A stretch of DNA of 64,000 nucleotides from Gambelia wislizenii (lineage: Eukaryota > Chordata > Lepidosauria > Squamata > Crotaphytidae), in NCBI GenBank assembly GCA_030847615.1, contig JAUMIR010000014.1, positions 12,004,501 to 12,068,500 of the forward strand. The letters run 5' to 3'. The translations under genes were made by a program, and so were the position numbers. Below the pieces are notes generated by a model. The model was not told the DNA's origin, ran no database searches, and saw only the letters and a program-made list of their open reading frames with translations. This document shows, piece by piece, positions 1 to 11,694 of this stretch. Every line of letters begins with the position of its first letter. Within the stretch, counting starts at the first letter, position 1.

Positions 1-1
1 T

Positions 2-826
2 AAGGTAAAGGCTTTCCCTATTGCCAAAAAGACCCAATGTGTCACCAACAGACCCTCTGAAGTTGTCCACGCTGATTTAGCAGACCCCTATAAGCCCACT
101 GAAGGTGGTAACTGCTATTTATTTGTGATAGTGGACAGACACACTAGGTACACCTATGTTTACTTACTGAAGGAGAAAAATCAGGCTGCAGACAGGTTCC
201 ATGAGTGGTGAATGCGGTGGAATGCAAATTTCCTTCTCATAAGTTTTCCAGTCTAGTGACGGATAGGGGAGGGGAATTCTTACCCAACAGTCTGCAGACC
301 TGGATGCGTAGGGGGGCATTGGATACAAGACCACAAACCCAGCGTTTCCAGGGGAGGATGGGCTTGCAGAAAGGAAAACTGGGATGTTGAAGTGCATGAT
401 GGAGTGCATGATGGAAGATGCACAAGCCCCAGCTGGGCTGTGGGGGGAGGCAGTGAAAACTGCTGCTTACCATTTAAATAGACTGTGGATGTCTAGTGTC
501 AACCGGACCCCATATTGTCTATTGTATGGTAGAGCACCAAACCTCAAGCACCTGAGGGTTTTTGGACAATATGCAAATGTACTGATTTGCCCAAGCCTAA
601 GGAAGCCTGGGCAGCCTAAAACCAGGAGGCTGTGTTTCCTAGACTATGAGGGTAATAAGTATGTGTTTTCTCTCCATCCTGGAAAGGTTACGTTCTCCAG
701 GAGTGCAAACTTTTTGAAATGCACTCAGGGTGGGACAGATTGCATTGCAATCCGGAGGTGTTTGTTCCCTTGGGGAGGGATGTGTCAACAACTCCCACAA
801 ATGGAGGGGTGGAATGCCTGATGATG
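2..826 (+). pseudogene. Ty1/copia integrase region, decayed
   Basis: Remnant of the integrase part of a copia-type polyprotein. Reading starts at base 2 with a block containing LFVIVDRHTRYTYVY (first catalytic Asp) and hits a stop at 209-211. A second frame from 205 carries TDRGGEF (second catalytic Asp, near 257-280). A third frame from 384 carries LWGEAVKTAAYHLNRL and LKHLRVFG, typical of the integrase C-terminal part in copia elements. Three different frames in one domain mean at least two frameshifts plus stops, so it is dead. The 5' LTR, gag and protease lie left of the window. The RT half resumes after an L2 insertion. Confidence 0.85.
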
Positions 827-1149
827 AAGGGGAGGTAGAGGAAGAAAAGCCTGACACTTCACATGCCACTCCAACACACACACCACCACAAACAAGCAGT
901 GAGCCTGACACAGGGAGATATAGCAGCAGCAGTGCAAGTGAGGATGTGTCAGACAGAACTAGGGTGCTCAGCCCCAGAAGGTCACCCCCAAGGGTGAGAA
1001 AGTGTGATGCACCAGTAACACATTCACATTAACTCAACAAGATTTCTTTATTGAGCAAAGGCAATGTGTGCCAGTAACATGTAAAAAGCCAGAACTGAAA
1101 CTACCACAACTACAGACAACAGATAAATCCTCCCAGCGTGAGAACAGTA

Positions 1150-1744
1150 TGCAGGGAGGAAGATGGGAGGAGGGGACAAGATGAGAACCACGTCCAGGTG
1201 CTTCCGGGACCAGTACAAGGTGTTGGTTATCACCTTTAAAGCCCTAAATGGCTTGGGCCCAAGCTATCTCAGGGACCACCTTCTCCCTTATAATCCTCCC
1301 CGCGCTCTCCGGTCCTCTGGGAGGAGTTTGTTGCAGCCACAAAGACCTAGGCTGGTGACCACCTCCCAGAGGGCTTTCTCGGCTGTTGCCCCCAAATTGT
1401 GGAACGGCCTGCCGGATGAGACCCGCCTATTGACATCATTACACAGCTTTAAAAAGGCTGTCAAGACGGTTCTCTTCAGGCAGGCTTTTCCAGAATAGCT
1501 AATCCCGGCCTCAGGAACCCCCTCTGGAAGTTGCTTCTGGACCTCCAAACTGATGCTGCTTGCTCGAAAGGGTTTTTAATAAATTGTATTATATATTGAT
1601 TTTAATTTGTATTAATTTAATAATGTTTTAAGCGGGGGAAGGGATTTTGAGTTGTTTTATACTGTGTACTATTATATTGTTGTAAGCTGCCCCGATTGCT
1701 CGCAGAGGGGCGGGATATAAATAAATTTTATTATTATTATTATT
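1150..1744 (+). mobile_element. L2-like LINE 3' end inserted in the copia element
   Basis: An open frame at 1163-1498 encodes the C-terminal tail of an L2/CR1-clade ORF2: it contains FKALNGLGPSYLRDHLLPY, AFSAVAPKLWNGLP and a final phenylalanine-rich FKKAVKTVLFRQAF block. The 3' UTR ends in a GCGGGATATAAATAAA motif followed by (ATT)n at 1729-1744. The same tail recurs at 14026 and 48962 in reverse orientation. It lies between the integrase and RT halves of the copia element, so it inserted later. The 5' boundary is approximate. Confidence 0.75.
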
Positions 1745-1928
1745 TTATTAAAAGGCGGGCTGGCTGTAGTCCAGGGACTGAGAGGCCCAGGCAGGGGGAT
1801 CTGTCCAGGAACCAAACTCATGTCAGGGCCTTCCATGGATTCTACTCAAATACCCAGAATCCATGGAAGATCATGACAAAAAGGCTCCTGACAGATTTGT
1901 TGTTCGGGAAGCCAGGCTATGAAATGTT

Positions 1929-3472
1929 ATGGCAGAGGAGCCTGCAAGTTTTCAGGATCTCCTAAAACTTCCCCAGGAAGAGCAGAAGTGGAACACAGCC
2001 ATGGACTCTGAATTTGAGTCACTAGTTGAGAGGAAAGTGTTCCACGTAGTTGAGAAACCCAAAGACCAAAAAGTTGTTGGTTGCAAGTGCGTGTACAAGC
2101 TTAAGGACATGCCTGATGGCATACCAAAGTGTAAAGCACACTTACTTGCGAAAGGCTTTTCACAGGAGTGCTACACCAATTTTGACAAAACCTTTTTGCC
2201 CACAGCAAAGCCAGGAAGTCTTAGGTTAGTGTTAGCTGTAGCAGCCAAGAGGCAGATGGTTGTGCAACACCTTGACTTTGAAACAGCGTACCTGAATGTT
2301 GATCTTGAAGAGACAGTGTTCATGGAACAGACCCCAGGGTATGACAGTGCAGGTGAGAGCAAGGTGTACTTGTTGCGCAAAGCGCTCTACAGCTTGAAAC
2401 AAAGTGCACGTTGCTGGAACAAGTGCATACACCAAGTTTGGTGTCACTAGGTTACACAAGGAGTGTCGCAGACACCTGTGTGTACACCAAGGGGGCAGAT
2501 GATAGTGCTGTCATGCTAGTTATCTATGTGGATGACCTTTGCGTGGCAGCAAAGAGTGCCAGTGATGTCAAGAAAGTGCAGGTGGAGTTAAAAAGCTGGT
2601 TCAAGTTAAAGGACTAAGGCAGCCTGAGATGTTATCTAGGAGTAGAGGTAGAAAGAACCGGTCTTGGAGAATTTTTCCTAAGTCAGAAGAAGAAAATTGA
2701 CAGTCTTGTGGCCAAGTGTGGGCTTAGTGAGACAAAAGCAGTCAGAACACCAATGACCACTAATTTTGTGAACTTGGAGGCAGAACAGGAATTTGAAAGG
2801 CCTGGTCTGTACCACTCAGTGGTAGGCAGTCTGTTGTTTATTGCAAACAACACAAGGTCTGACATCAGTTTTGCAGTTGAGGTACTCAGCAGAAGAGTCT
2901 CCAAAACCAAGAGGGTGGATTGGGAATCCCTGAAAAGAGTGGTTAAATTTCTCAAAGGGACCAGGGACATGCGTTTGAAGCTGATAGGAAGTCAGGTGAC
3001 CCTGGAGTGCTATGTGGACAGCTCTTTTGCTGCTGAGACTTCACACAGGAAGTCAGTGACCAGGATGGTGGCCAGGTATGCAGAGAGCCCCATAGTGTGG
3101 AGATCAAGAAAGCAGAACTGTGTAGCCACTAGTACCACTAAAGCTGAATTCACTGCTTTATCTGAGATGGCAAGTGAAATATAATGGGTAAGGCAGATGC
3201 TTGCAGGCCTTGGGGAGCTGTGCCAAATGCTTGTTGAGGTGCACGAGGACTCAGAAGCCTGCATAGCAATGGCAGAAGCAGAAAACATGAAATGCAGGAC
3301 CAAGTACATTGTGGCACGCTACCAAAATGTGAGGCAGTTAATACAAGAAGGTGTCTTGTGCCTGAGGTATTGTCCATCTGAGGACAATGTTGCAGACCTG
3401 CTCACAAAAGCCCTTCCAGCAGGAAGCCATGAGGAGTTGGCAAAGAGGCTGGGCCTTGTCACTAGTGTGTAA
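1929..3472 (+). pseudogene. Ty1/copia reverse transcriptase-RNase H, decayed
   Basis: Copia-type RT (RVT_2) and RNase H. The first frame, 1929-2450, holds the RT N-terminal half with DFETAYLNVDLEETVFMEQ. A frameshift near 2425-2440 moves to the frame used up to 3472. The catalytic YVDD motif is at 2525-2536. In-frame TAA stops at 2615-2617 and 3182-3184 break the second frame. RNase H follows (CYVDSSFAAETSHRKS, about 3008-3055) and the end carries CLRYCPSEDNVADLLTKALP, the usual copia C-terminus. The polypurine tract and LTR follow 120 bp downstream. One frameshift and two stops make it non-functional; the retained motifs suggest moderate age. Confidence 0.9.
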
Positions 3473-3597
3473 AGTGAAACGTGTCAAAAAGGAAGGTCAT
3501 CCAACAGATGGTTGATGTCCAACAATGTATGTTAATGATGATATGCTGTGATGATAACATGTGTCCTGCGCAGTAGTTTGACCATTTTGGAGGGGGC

Positions 3598-4024
3598 TGT
3601 CAGGAGTTAGAGACTGAACTCCATTATAAAATGGCCAAACAAACCACAGAGTCATGCCTAGTCAAAATGGCTGACTCCATGAACTGCCTAGTCTCCCTTA
3701 GTTACAGAAGGAGGGTTCTTATTGGTGTGTAAGATTATGTGATGGAGTAAGCCAATGCCCTGTGACTGTGTATATGGGAGAACTCAGAGCAGAGCTCACA
3801 TCTCTTCTTCCTGTGAATGCTGAGGCCTGGTGAAGCAGTATCTCCCTGAATTGTAAATATTTGTATATATTGCAACTGTTTGAGTTTGAAGATTAAAGTG
3901 CCTCCTGCTTATTTGGACGTCAAACACTCTGTGTGTAAGTATTCTTGGGAGCAGGTTGCTACTGAGTCTACTGAGACTGTTTTTGGCTTCTGCTGGGGAT
4001 TGCGTGTCCTATCATTTCCTGACA
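3598..4024 (+). repeat. 3' LTR of the copia element
   Basis: It begins TGTCAGGA and ends TCCTGACA, a perfect 8-bp terminal inverted repeat with TG..CA ends, 427 bp in all. A purine-rich tract (GGAGGGGG) lies immediately before it. A TATA-like TGTATATGGG near 3770 and an ATTAAA near 3893 could be promoter and poly(A) signals. The sequence after 4024 reads as an antisense CR1 fragment, so the copia element landed in a CR1. The 5' LTR is outside the window, so the target duplication cannot be checked. Confidence 0.85.
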
Positions 4025-4065
4025 GTTTGAACCCATTGCTCCCTGTCCTAGTGTCTGGACCAGTT
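4025..4065 (-). mobile_element. CR1 fragment flanking the copia LTR
   Basis: The stretch after the LTR matches the antisense CR1 segment seen at 39484-39522 (GTTTGAACCCATTGCTCC, then a GTCCTAG..TCTGGA block). Similarity fades after about 40 bp. Confidence 0.6.
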
Positions 4066-4463
4066 TGCTTAGCATCATCCCTCACCCCTTTAGCTAACGC
4101 CCCTAAACATCAGCTCCAAAAATCAACTTCTGACACCAAAGCAGCTGATTCCCAAACACTGAACCTTCCCAAACATTCTCCTTTAGCCTCTCAAAGAATG
4201 AGCCAAGTCATGCAGCAGCCATGTCTACAGGGGCTGAAACGATGGAGAAACCACCCCTGCTCTGTCCACCAGCTGCTGTGCATGACCAGATGCTCACATC
4301 TTCCTCCTCACTCTGCTTAGGTTGCTATCCTTGGGTTCTGGGACAAACCAAAAGCCCTTCTCAGAAGTTATCTATACATACCAGCTAGCTGTAGATAAGT
4401 GAGAGCAGAGGTACACAACAGTCCCACTAGCACAAACTCCCCCACGTATTTTTTAAAAATTAT

Positions 4464-4487
4464 TAGTTAGTTAGTTAGTTAGTTAGT
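4464..4487. repeat. (TTAG)n microsatellite
   Basis: About six perfect TTAG units sit at the tail of the reverse-oriented SINE that follows. They probably grew from its 3' tail. Confidence 0.85.
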
Positions 4488-4628
4488 TATACCCCGCTCT
4501 TCAGCCACAAGGCTATCAGAGCTGCTTACAAATTGTTTATTTAAGCAATAGCAATTTACACATCTACACTGCATTAAGCAGTTTCCAATGTGTGTTAGCT
4601 AATTGCCCCCACAAGCTGGGTAGTCAAT
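4488..4628 (-). mobile_element. tRNA/L2-tail type SINE, truncated
   Basis: On the minus strand this is the 3' part of the SINE family also present at 15917, 60692 and 61478: the CACAAGCTGGG to GGGGCAATTAGCTAACAC body and a GCTGAAGAGCGGGGTATAA end resembling the local L2 tail. The tRNA-like head is missing; a (CA)n run at 4629-4653 takes its place. Confidence 0.65.
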
Positions 4629-4689
4629 ACACACACACACACACACACACACTAAAAACAGCTTCAAAATAATAAAAGCCTCCACTGAC

Positions 4690-4975
4690 ACAAGCAGAAG
4701 CTTTCTTTTTTAAAAGGTCTGGTTGACTCCACAGGTTGATTTGGAAGGGGTTCCCAAGATTTTAAGGGAGGCCCTTCTCTTGGCCCCACCAACTCTACAG
4801 GCACTTCAGGTGGAACTACAAGAGAAGGCCTCCTTGGTGGTTTCTCCCAGGCTTTTGAACTCCCTCCCTAGGATAGCATGGCTCCCTCCTTGTTGTCCTA
4901 CTATTGGAAAGTGAAAACTCTTTTCCAACAGGCTTTTTAGGAACTGACTGAAAGGGCTTTTAACGGTGTACAAGT
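4690..4975 (+). mobile_element. L2/CR1-clade LINE ORF2 tail fragment
   Basis: An open stretch (4723-4914) reads like the degraded C-terminal tail of an L2-type ORF2, including a VVSPRLLNSLPR block in the position of the usual VVAPRLWNSLP. It ends with a phenylalanine-rich tail and a short (CA)n at 4978-4992. Assignment is tentative. Confidence 0.4.
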
Positions 4976-4994
4976 CACACACACACACACAGTT

Positions 4995-5265
4995 TAAGCA
5001 GAGGATACATTCCTGGACTCACCACTGATATGTGAAATCGTGTATAATAGCAAACTGCCATATTAGACCATATAATCGTGCCAGAGGACCTAGAAAATGT
5101 CTAGAGTCAACTTTCGGTGGAAGCTAACCATAGAGTTGTGTTGGAGGACCTCCTGATGCCTACAGTGACCACCTCCACCATGATTCTATGGTCCTCTAGA
5201 TACCTGAGAGATCTTCTCCCCCGATTGTGGGTAAGTGAAACCATGTAAACAGGGGACAACCCATA
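4995..5265. mobile_element. Degraded Tigger-like DNA transposon
   Basis: It shares with the better copies (29410, 39779, 41784) the internal blocks around AGGACCTAGAAAATG and a CCATAGAGTTG..GGAGGACC motif. The ends are not clear. Confidence 0.4.
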
Positions 5266-5475
5266 CAGGCATACCTCAGTTAACAGAGCCTCCAACAATA
5301 AAGCTGCTTTTTTACAAAGTCTTTTTCTGCCCAGCCTCTGTCTAGCTTGACGCTTTTTTAAAACACTGCACTGGCATTGGGAAGGCGGTGAAGAACGGGA
5401 GAAACACACACTTTCAGCTGCCAGTTTACAGAAGCAGCAGTAAAAGATGGTATAAAGCTTGAGCCAGGAAAGAAT

Positions 5476-5681
5476 GGGCTGTAGTTGTTTTTGTGTGCCT
5501 TCAAGTCATTGCCGACTTATGGTGACCCTAAGGTGGGTTTTTCTGAGGCTGAGAGTGTGTGACTTGTCCAAGGTCATAGAATCATAGAATCCAGTAGGTT
5601 TTCATGTCCAAGCAGTGATTCAAACCCTAGTCTCCAGAGTTCTACTTCACCACTCAAACCACTACGCCACACTGGCTCCAA
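5476..5681 (-). mobile_element. Sauria SINE
   Basis: In reverse orientation: Bov-B-like tail (TGTGCCTTCAAGTCATTGCC), the GGCTGAGAGTGTGTGACTTG middle, then the tRNA-like head with a degenerate B box (GATTCAAACCC) and CCACTACGCCACACTGGCT. A short CATAGAATCATAGAAT patch inside it resembles a CR1 end. Confidence 0.8.
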
Positions 5682-5690
5682 ATGGAATAT

Positions 5691-7372
5691 CATAGAATCA
5701 TAGAATCATAGAATTGCAGAGTTGGAAGAGACCACGAGGGCCGTCCAGTCCAACCCACCTGCCACGCAGGAAATGACGATCAAAGCATCCCCGACAGATG
5801 GCCATCCAGCCTCTGTTTAAAGACCTCCAAGGAAGGAGACCCCACCACGCTCCGAGGGAGTGCGTTCCACTGCCGAACAGCTCTGACTGTCAAAAAGTTC
5901 CTCCTAATGTTGAGGTGGAATCTCTGTTCCTGGAGCTTGCACCCATTGCTCTGTGTTCCAGTCTCTGGAGCAGCAGAAAACAAGCCTGCTCCATCCTCAA
6001 CGTGACACCCCTTCAAATACTGAAACAGGGCTATCATATCGCCTCTTAACCGCCTTTTTTCCAGGCTAAACATACCCAGCTCCCTAAGTCTCTCCTCATA
6101 AGGCATCGTTTCCAGACCTTTCACCATTTTAGTCGCCCTTCTCTGGACACGCTCCAATTTGTCCATATCCTTTTTTGAATTGTGGTGCCCAGAACTGGAC
6201 ACAGTATTCTAGGTGAGGTCTGACCAAGGCAGAATAGAGCGGCACTATTACTTCCCTTGATCTAGACACTATACTTCTACTGATGCAGCCCAAAATCGCA
6301 TTGGCCTTTTTAGCTGCCGCATCACACTGTTGGCTCATGTTCAACTTGTGGTCTACTAGGACTCCTAGATCCCTTTCACACGTGGTCTCATTCAGCCAGG
6401 TCTCCCCCATCCTATATCTATGCATTTCATTTTTTCGCCCTATGTGCAGTACCTTACATTTCTCCGTATTGAATTCCATTTTGTTAGCTTCGGCCCAGCT
6501 CTCCAGTTTATCCAGGTCATCTTGAATTTTGATCCTGTCCTCCAGGGTATTAGCTACTCCTCCTAATTTGGTGTCATCTACAAATTTGATCAGTATGCCC
6601 CTAATTCCCTCATCCAAGTCGTTGATAAAGATGTTGAATAGCACTGGGCCCAGGACAGAACCCTGTGGCACCCCGCTGGTCACATCTTTCCAAGATGAAG
6701 AGGAGCCACTGCTGAGCACCCTTTGGGTTCGGCCGGTCAACCAATTACAAATCCATTGAACTGTTAACTTGTCTAGCCCACATTTTACAAGCTTGTTTGC
6801 AAGAATGTCATGGGGAACCTTGTCAAAGGCCTTACTGAAATCAAGGTATGCAATATCCACAGTGTTCCCTTCATCTACCAAGCTGGTCATTTTATCAAAA
6901 AAAGAGATCAGATTAGTCTGGCATGACTTGTTACTCTGAAACCCATGTTGACTTTTTGTGATTATGGCATTGCCTTCTAAATGTTCACAGACTCTCTGTT
7001 TAATGATCTGCTCTAGAATCTTCCCTGGTATTGATGTCAGACTAACTGGACGATAATTGTTGGGATCCTCTTTTTTTCCCTTTTAGAAGATGGGGACAAT
7101 GTTTGCCCTCCTCCAATCTGCTGGGACTTCTCCTGTTCTCCAGGAGTTCTCAAAGATTATTGCCAATGGCTCTGAGATTATATTTGCCAGCTCTTTTAAT
7201 ACTCTTGGATGTAGTTCATCTGGTCCTGGAGATTTAAATTCATTTAGATTAAGAAGGTATTCCTGTGCTACCTCTTTGCTTATTCTGTGCTGGATTTCCC
7301 CTGTTGTGTCTTCTGTACTTTTATCCTCAGTTTGGTCCCCCTTTACCTTTTCCGAAAACACTGAGGCAATGA
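5691..7372 (-). pseudogene. CR1 LINE ORF2 (RT) 3' half
   Basis: The longest CR1 in the window, truncated at its 5' end. On the minus strand, 7361-7083 encodes the pre-RT segment (FKSPGPDELHPRVLKELAN), then a stop. The RT core follows with [20 protein letters not shown] (about 7075-7020), [30 protein letters not shown] and a catalytic box reading FVDD at 6584-6573 rather than the usual FADD of CR1. A six-T run at 6171-6176, where other copies here have five, shifts the frame; the C-terminal tail continues in a second frame to 5780. The 3' end has CR1-typical repeats (CATAGAATCATAGAATCATAG) at 5691-5714. The element encodes a target-primed reverse transcriptase and is inactive here. Confidence 0.9.
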
Positions 7373-7654
7373 ATATGCCTCAGATAATCCTGCTCCAGTT
7401 GTGTGTGCCTGCCTACAACCAGCAAAGTAACAGCAGCTGCATCTAGAATCCCTTACCAAGCATCCATGGGGGAAAAACAGCAAGAAAGGGGGAAGGTGAA
7501 TTACTCTGTCTCACCAGCTCCCACCCCCAGCATGTTAAAAAAGCATGTATGCATATATGTATTTGACCACTAAAATGGAAATCATAATCAAAGCAGAGGC
7601 TGGGGAGAGAAAAAGTAATCTCTGGATGCAGTATGATTCCATTTTAACTGCCAT

Positions 7655-7722
7655 GGTTCCATGGTTCTGTCTGAGGCTGAGAGAGCATGACCTGCCCAAG
7701 ATCACCCAGTAGGCATTTGGGA
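7655..7722 (-). mobile_element. Sauria SINE fragment fused to a MITE end
   Basis: The GAGGCTGAGAGAGCATGACC to CCCAAGATCACCCAGTAGG block is the SINE middle. It is joined to a MITE-like TATGATTCCATTTTAACTGCC sequence at 7632-7652. The same junction recurs at about 19490-19570. Confidence 0.6.
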
Positions 7723-7943
7723 AAAAGCTTTCAAAGGCTCAAAATGTGTTTGTTTACATCTGCAAGGCTTATCTAACTTAGCTGGTTCATTCCACATGTG
7801 CATACTATTAGTTTTGAATGAAAAACTTTGGTGAAACATATTGAATGGTTCTTCTTTTTAATGGCATAGGAACCTCGCCCTATTCTTTCCATGTGATTTT
7901 TACCACTTGTATCAAATTTTCTGTTAACGAAGTAATGCCCAAG

Positions 7944-8119
7944 AACACATCCCTCGGAGCGTGGTGGGGTCTCCTTCCTTGGAGGTCTTTAAACAGAGGC
8001 TGGATGGCCATCTGTCGGGGATGCTTTGATTGTGATTTCCTGCGTGGCAGGGGGTTGGACTGGATGGCCCTCGTGGTCTCTTCCAACTCTGCAATTCTAT
8101 GATTCTATGATTCTATGAT
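7944..8119 (+). mobile_element. CR1 3' end
   Basis: It matches the last ~175 bp of the CR1 copies nearby: the CTCGGAGCGTGGTGGGGTC block, GGAGGTCTTTAAACAGAGGC, and three terminal ATTCTATG units at 8094-8119. Confidence 0.9.
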
Positions 8120-8763
8120 CAACTTTGTTAACTGAGGCATAGTGGTACTGTTTTACTAACTTTTATCTTTTGACTTCCAGTGGATTTGGTTTAATCAGTA
8201 TTAATTCTATGAACAGTTTAAATGCATTTTACTAACAACTTTTTGTGTGTGTTTAGTTATGTCTTTATGTGCTTTTAGCTCTGTGCTTTGTTTTTAATTT
8301 TTGTGTGCCACTCTGAATCCCTGTTTGGGGCAAAAGGTGGGGTGTAAATGAATGGGTCACAAACCCAGAGCCATGGGAAGTTCAGCCTTTCCCTCCCCAG
8401 TTGTGATACTTGCTGACTCCCAAACCTCCCATCTATATATCCAAAATGTCTTTTTAAAAGCCTCCATTGGCATAAAAAGAGGTTTCTTTCAAGAGTCCAT
8501 TTACTAAACACTTGCAAAAGTGTTTGTGATTTCTGGGATGGAGGGGTCAGTCCAAATGAGGACAAGAAGGGAGGCTAGCTCTCTCTTCCCCAGAAGCAAC
8601 ACACACCTCGCAAATCTCCCCCTTCTCCCAACACCGACTTTGTAAAAGCCACCTTCTTGTTAAAATTGGCCAAGATCCTACATATGGAGAGTTCTGGCTC
8701 AGCAGCTGTCAAGTACAAAGAGGGGGCTCTGCTATTGTGTCTTACCAGTGGGGAAGAAGAAAG

Positions 8764-8880
8764 GGAGGGGCGCATGTCTTGCCCAAGGACACCCACTGGG
8801 TTTCCATGGCTGAGCGGGATTCAAACCCTGCTCTCCAGAGCCAAAATCCAACATGCAAACCACCATGCTGCACTGGTTTT
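8764..8880 (-). mobile_element. Sauria SINE, 5' part
   Basis: Reverse orientation with CTTGCCCAAGGACACCCACT, CCATGGCTGAGCGGGATTC and a B-box-like GATTCAAACCC. The Bov-B-like tail is missing. Confidence 0.7.
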
Positions 8881-9046
8881 CCAGACTCTGTTACACCTAC
8901 TATTTTATTGCTCTTCTATTTTACATAGTTATTTCTCTTGCCCTTCTCACTGTGAGGACATTAAAGTAATTCAGTCTTCCAACTGAAAATTCCTTTAAAA
9001 ATAAAATAAAATGGGGAAATACCCTATTTTAAAATTCATCTTTTGT

Positions 9047-9227
9047 TTGAATCCCTGCTCAGCCATGGAAACCCACTGGGTGACCTTGGGCAAATCTTAC
9101 TCTCTCAGCCTAAGAGGAAGGCAAAGCAACCGCCCTCTGAACTAATCTTGCCAAGAAGACTCCATGAGAGGGTCGCCTTTGGGTCGCCCTAAGTCGGAAA
9201 TGACTTGAAGGCACACCACAACAAATA
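9047..9227 (+). mobile_element. Sauria SINE, 5'-truncated
   Basis: It starts near the B box (GTTTGAATCCCTGCTCAGCC) and runs through GAAACCCACTGGGTGACC to the Bov-B-like tail AAGTCGGAAATGACTTGAAG and an ACAACAAA end. Another copy in the same orientation follows 14 bp later. Confidence 0.85.
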
Positions 9228-9240
9228 TTTTACAACATGA

Positions 9241-9383
9241 CCCAGTGTGATAAAGTGGTTTGAGTGCTAGACTAGAACTCTGGGTTTGAATCCCCGCTCA
9301 GCCATGGAAACTCAGCCTCAGGGAAAAGCAAACCCCCTCTGAACAAATTTTGCCAAGAAAACACCCCGATAGAGTTGGCATCA
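9241..9383 (+). mobile_element. Sauria SINE with internal deletion
   Basis: The tRNA-like head is nearly complete (CCCAGTGTGATAAAGTGGTT as A-box region, GGTTTGAATCC as B box). The middle is shortened, and the copy ends at AAGAAAACACCCCGATAG before the Bov-B-like tail. Confidence 0.75.
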
Positions 9384-10104
9384 GCCTGTTTGGAGGTTCT
9401 AGCAGGGGAGCGCAGCTATCGTATACCCTTGACTGAAGAACGGTACACTCCTTCTATCTGGGATGGTCGTCCTCTTCCACCGAGCGCGCAGCTTCGGGAG
9501 GGACGCACATGGAGCGGTGAGGGAGGAAGGGGACACCCGCCTAGCCAGCCAGATCAGGCTTGAAGCTACGCAGTCACAGTAATAGTACATTGTCAATATA
9601 AAATGTAAAGATATAACAATTAAATTAGAAATCAAAATATTAAAAACCCATAAACCTTGGCCTAGATAGGACTATCCTTCCATGTAATTCCTCTTTAATA
9701 TTTATAATGTTGTCCATCCTGCAACTGCCTAATCTAATTTAAGTTTCTGCATGCTATCTTCTGTCTCTTTTATAGATCTCCGGTCCAATCCACTTCTATT
9801 TCTCCAAATGAAAGCTTTCGAGGTATCTTTCCAGACACACTGTACTTTAGTTCAGAGCTACTGTATTCCCATTTCACAGTGTTCATTTCCAGACCAAATA
9901 CAGGCATACCACACCATCCAAAATCTGCCATCCAGCTTCTTGTTTCTGATTGATTTGGTCACCCATATTAATTCTTCTATCACTTTCTACAAAAATATAA
10001 AATGTGGATTGATGCACACTAATGCCAATTCATAGCAGCTTCCATTTGTCTTAACTATTTTTTGGCAAGATCACAGGCATGTGAAGCTATTGTTCAAATG
10101 GACA

Positions 10105-10475
10105 TGCATGTGAATCAAGATGGGGGGGGGGCACAAGTGAATTACTCACATTTAATTGTCACCAGTTGCCACTGCCAAACAGTATTTTTTTAAAAAAAAT
10201 ATCCAAGATGCAGAAGTGCTTAAATAAATAGAAAAAAGTTTTGTCACCTTAGTGCATGATCGCTACGGCAAAAATCCAACATGGCAGTTTGGGGCATTTG
10301 CCTTGCCAGCAAGCTCCACCCCCTGCACACATCCAACCAATCAGCTTTCCACTGCCACTCTTATCAGGAATGCGCAGCAAAGCAAATCAGTTGTCCCTAT
10401 GAGCGGGAATGAGCATTCCCTGTGGAGCTTTTTTAAAACTTCAGGAAAAGCTACCAAGGCTTTTCCAGCATAGTT
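10105..10475 (+). repeat. Unclassified dispersed repeat, copy 1 of 3
   Basis: Its core at 10328-10430 (CATCCAACCAATCAGCTTTC, then AAATCAGTTGTCC and ATGAGC) recurs at 18079-18178 and 52955-53057. Weaker similarity extends upstream through a poly-A stretch and a TTTTGTCACCTTAGTGC block. It has no recognisable coding content and I could not assign it to a family. Confidence 0.6.
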
Positions 10476-10479
10476 TTTG

Positions 10480-11690
10480 GCCCCCCCTCCTCCCAAATAT
10501 GGCAGATTAATGTGGGATCTCATTAAGACACAGTGTATTCTCACTGAATTCTATGACACCAGCCCTTTAGCATTGCTCAAATACAGTGGCAAGACTTGCA
10601 ATGTTCAATTAGGAAGAAATAGTTACTGAGGAGGGAGGAGGGATATGTTTATCTTGGGAGAACAAATTAGTATACTGCATTAGACCTAAGCCTGGCTTAG
10701 CTCACCCTGGATATTATTGACCGGACAACAACAGCTGGTTTGCTTCATCAGAGAATCCTCCTCCACCAAGAGGAAATTAGCTCCAGCCAGTTTGGAGATG
10801 AGAACATAGCTCAGGGCGGGGAGAGGTCCTTAGGCTGGTAATTTTTATTACCCTTCATTTTTACACTTTTATCAGATTATTCCAGATAGAAACATATGGG
10901 CCCAGGAAGGGTGAACGCAGCAGATTTATTGCTTTGATAGCCCTTAGATTTATGGCCTATTGGGCTGTTTATGTAAAGCAGAATTTAAGGAAATTGTTCA
11001 GTCACTTGCTGGAAAACCTACTGTATGTCTGTTTTCTAATTTCTTTTTCATGATTTTGGATAAGAATTTTGGGGAAGGCTGAGCAATGATAGGGAGCAAA
11101 TTTTTGCCCTCAGGACCCCGTGGGGGCCATGTAGCTTGAAAAAAATAGAACAAATGGAACCAGAAGTGGTCCCAAGTCCACCTCCTATTTTGAAAAATAG
11201 GTATTTATTTAAATGTTAAAGAGTGCAGTGGGGTCCTGCAGTTTATTTAGAAGGCAGACTACCCTACAGCCTACCAGAACAGGCAATCTACCTTTCTGTT
11301 TTGGCTAGGAAAAGGCAATGGGTCAAGGGCCACAAAACCAGTGATGTGGCCCCTGGGCCAGATTTTGCCTACCACTAGTTTAGGGCAAACTACAACTTCT
11401 CATTTCCTTGTGTGCTCACCACTAATTTAAGACAGCAAGTTGAAAAGAGAGGCAGTAATGACTATATCAAGGCCACCCAACAGACTGCTACCTATGGGAT
11501 CTGAATCCAGGACTTCCAAGCTCTCTGGGATGCCTTAAGGTGGCCTTCCATCCTGGGCATATATTAATGCAGAGAGATATGGAACAGATCAACTCAGAAC
11601 TCAAAAGTAACCAGTTCAAATACCAAGTAATTCTTGGCGATAATGGTGGGACAAAGTTATGTTTCAAAAACAATGCACCAACTGGAATGA
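10480..11690. other. Intronic stretch with no assigned element
   Basis: No coding region, SINE head or LINE tail was recognised. A short segment at about 11225-11385 (ATGTGGCCCCTGGGCCAGAT) has the look of an old DNA-transposon end but is unassigned. Confidence 0.5.
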
Positions 11691-11694
11691 TGTT

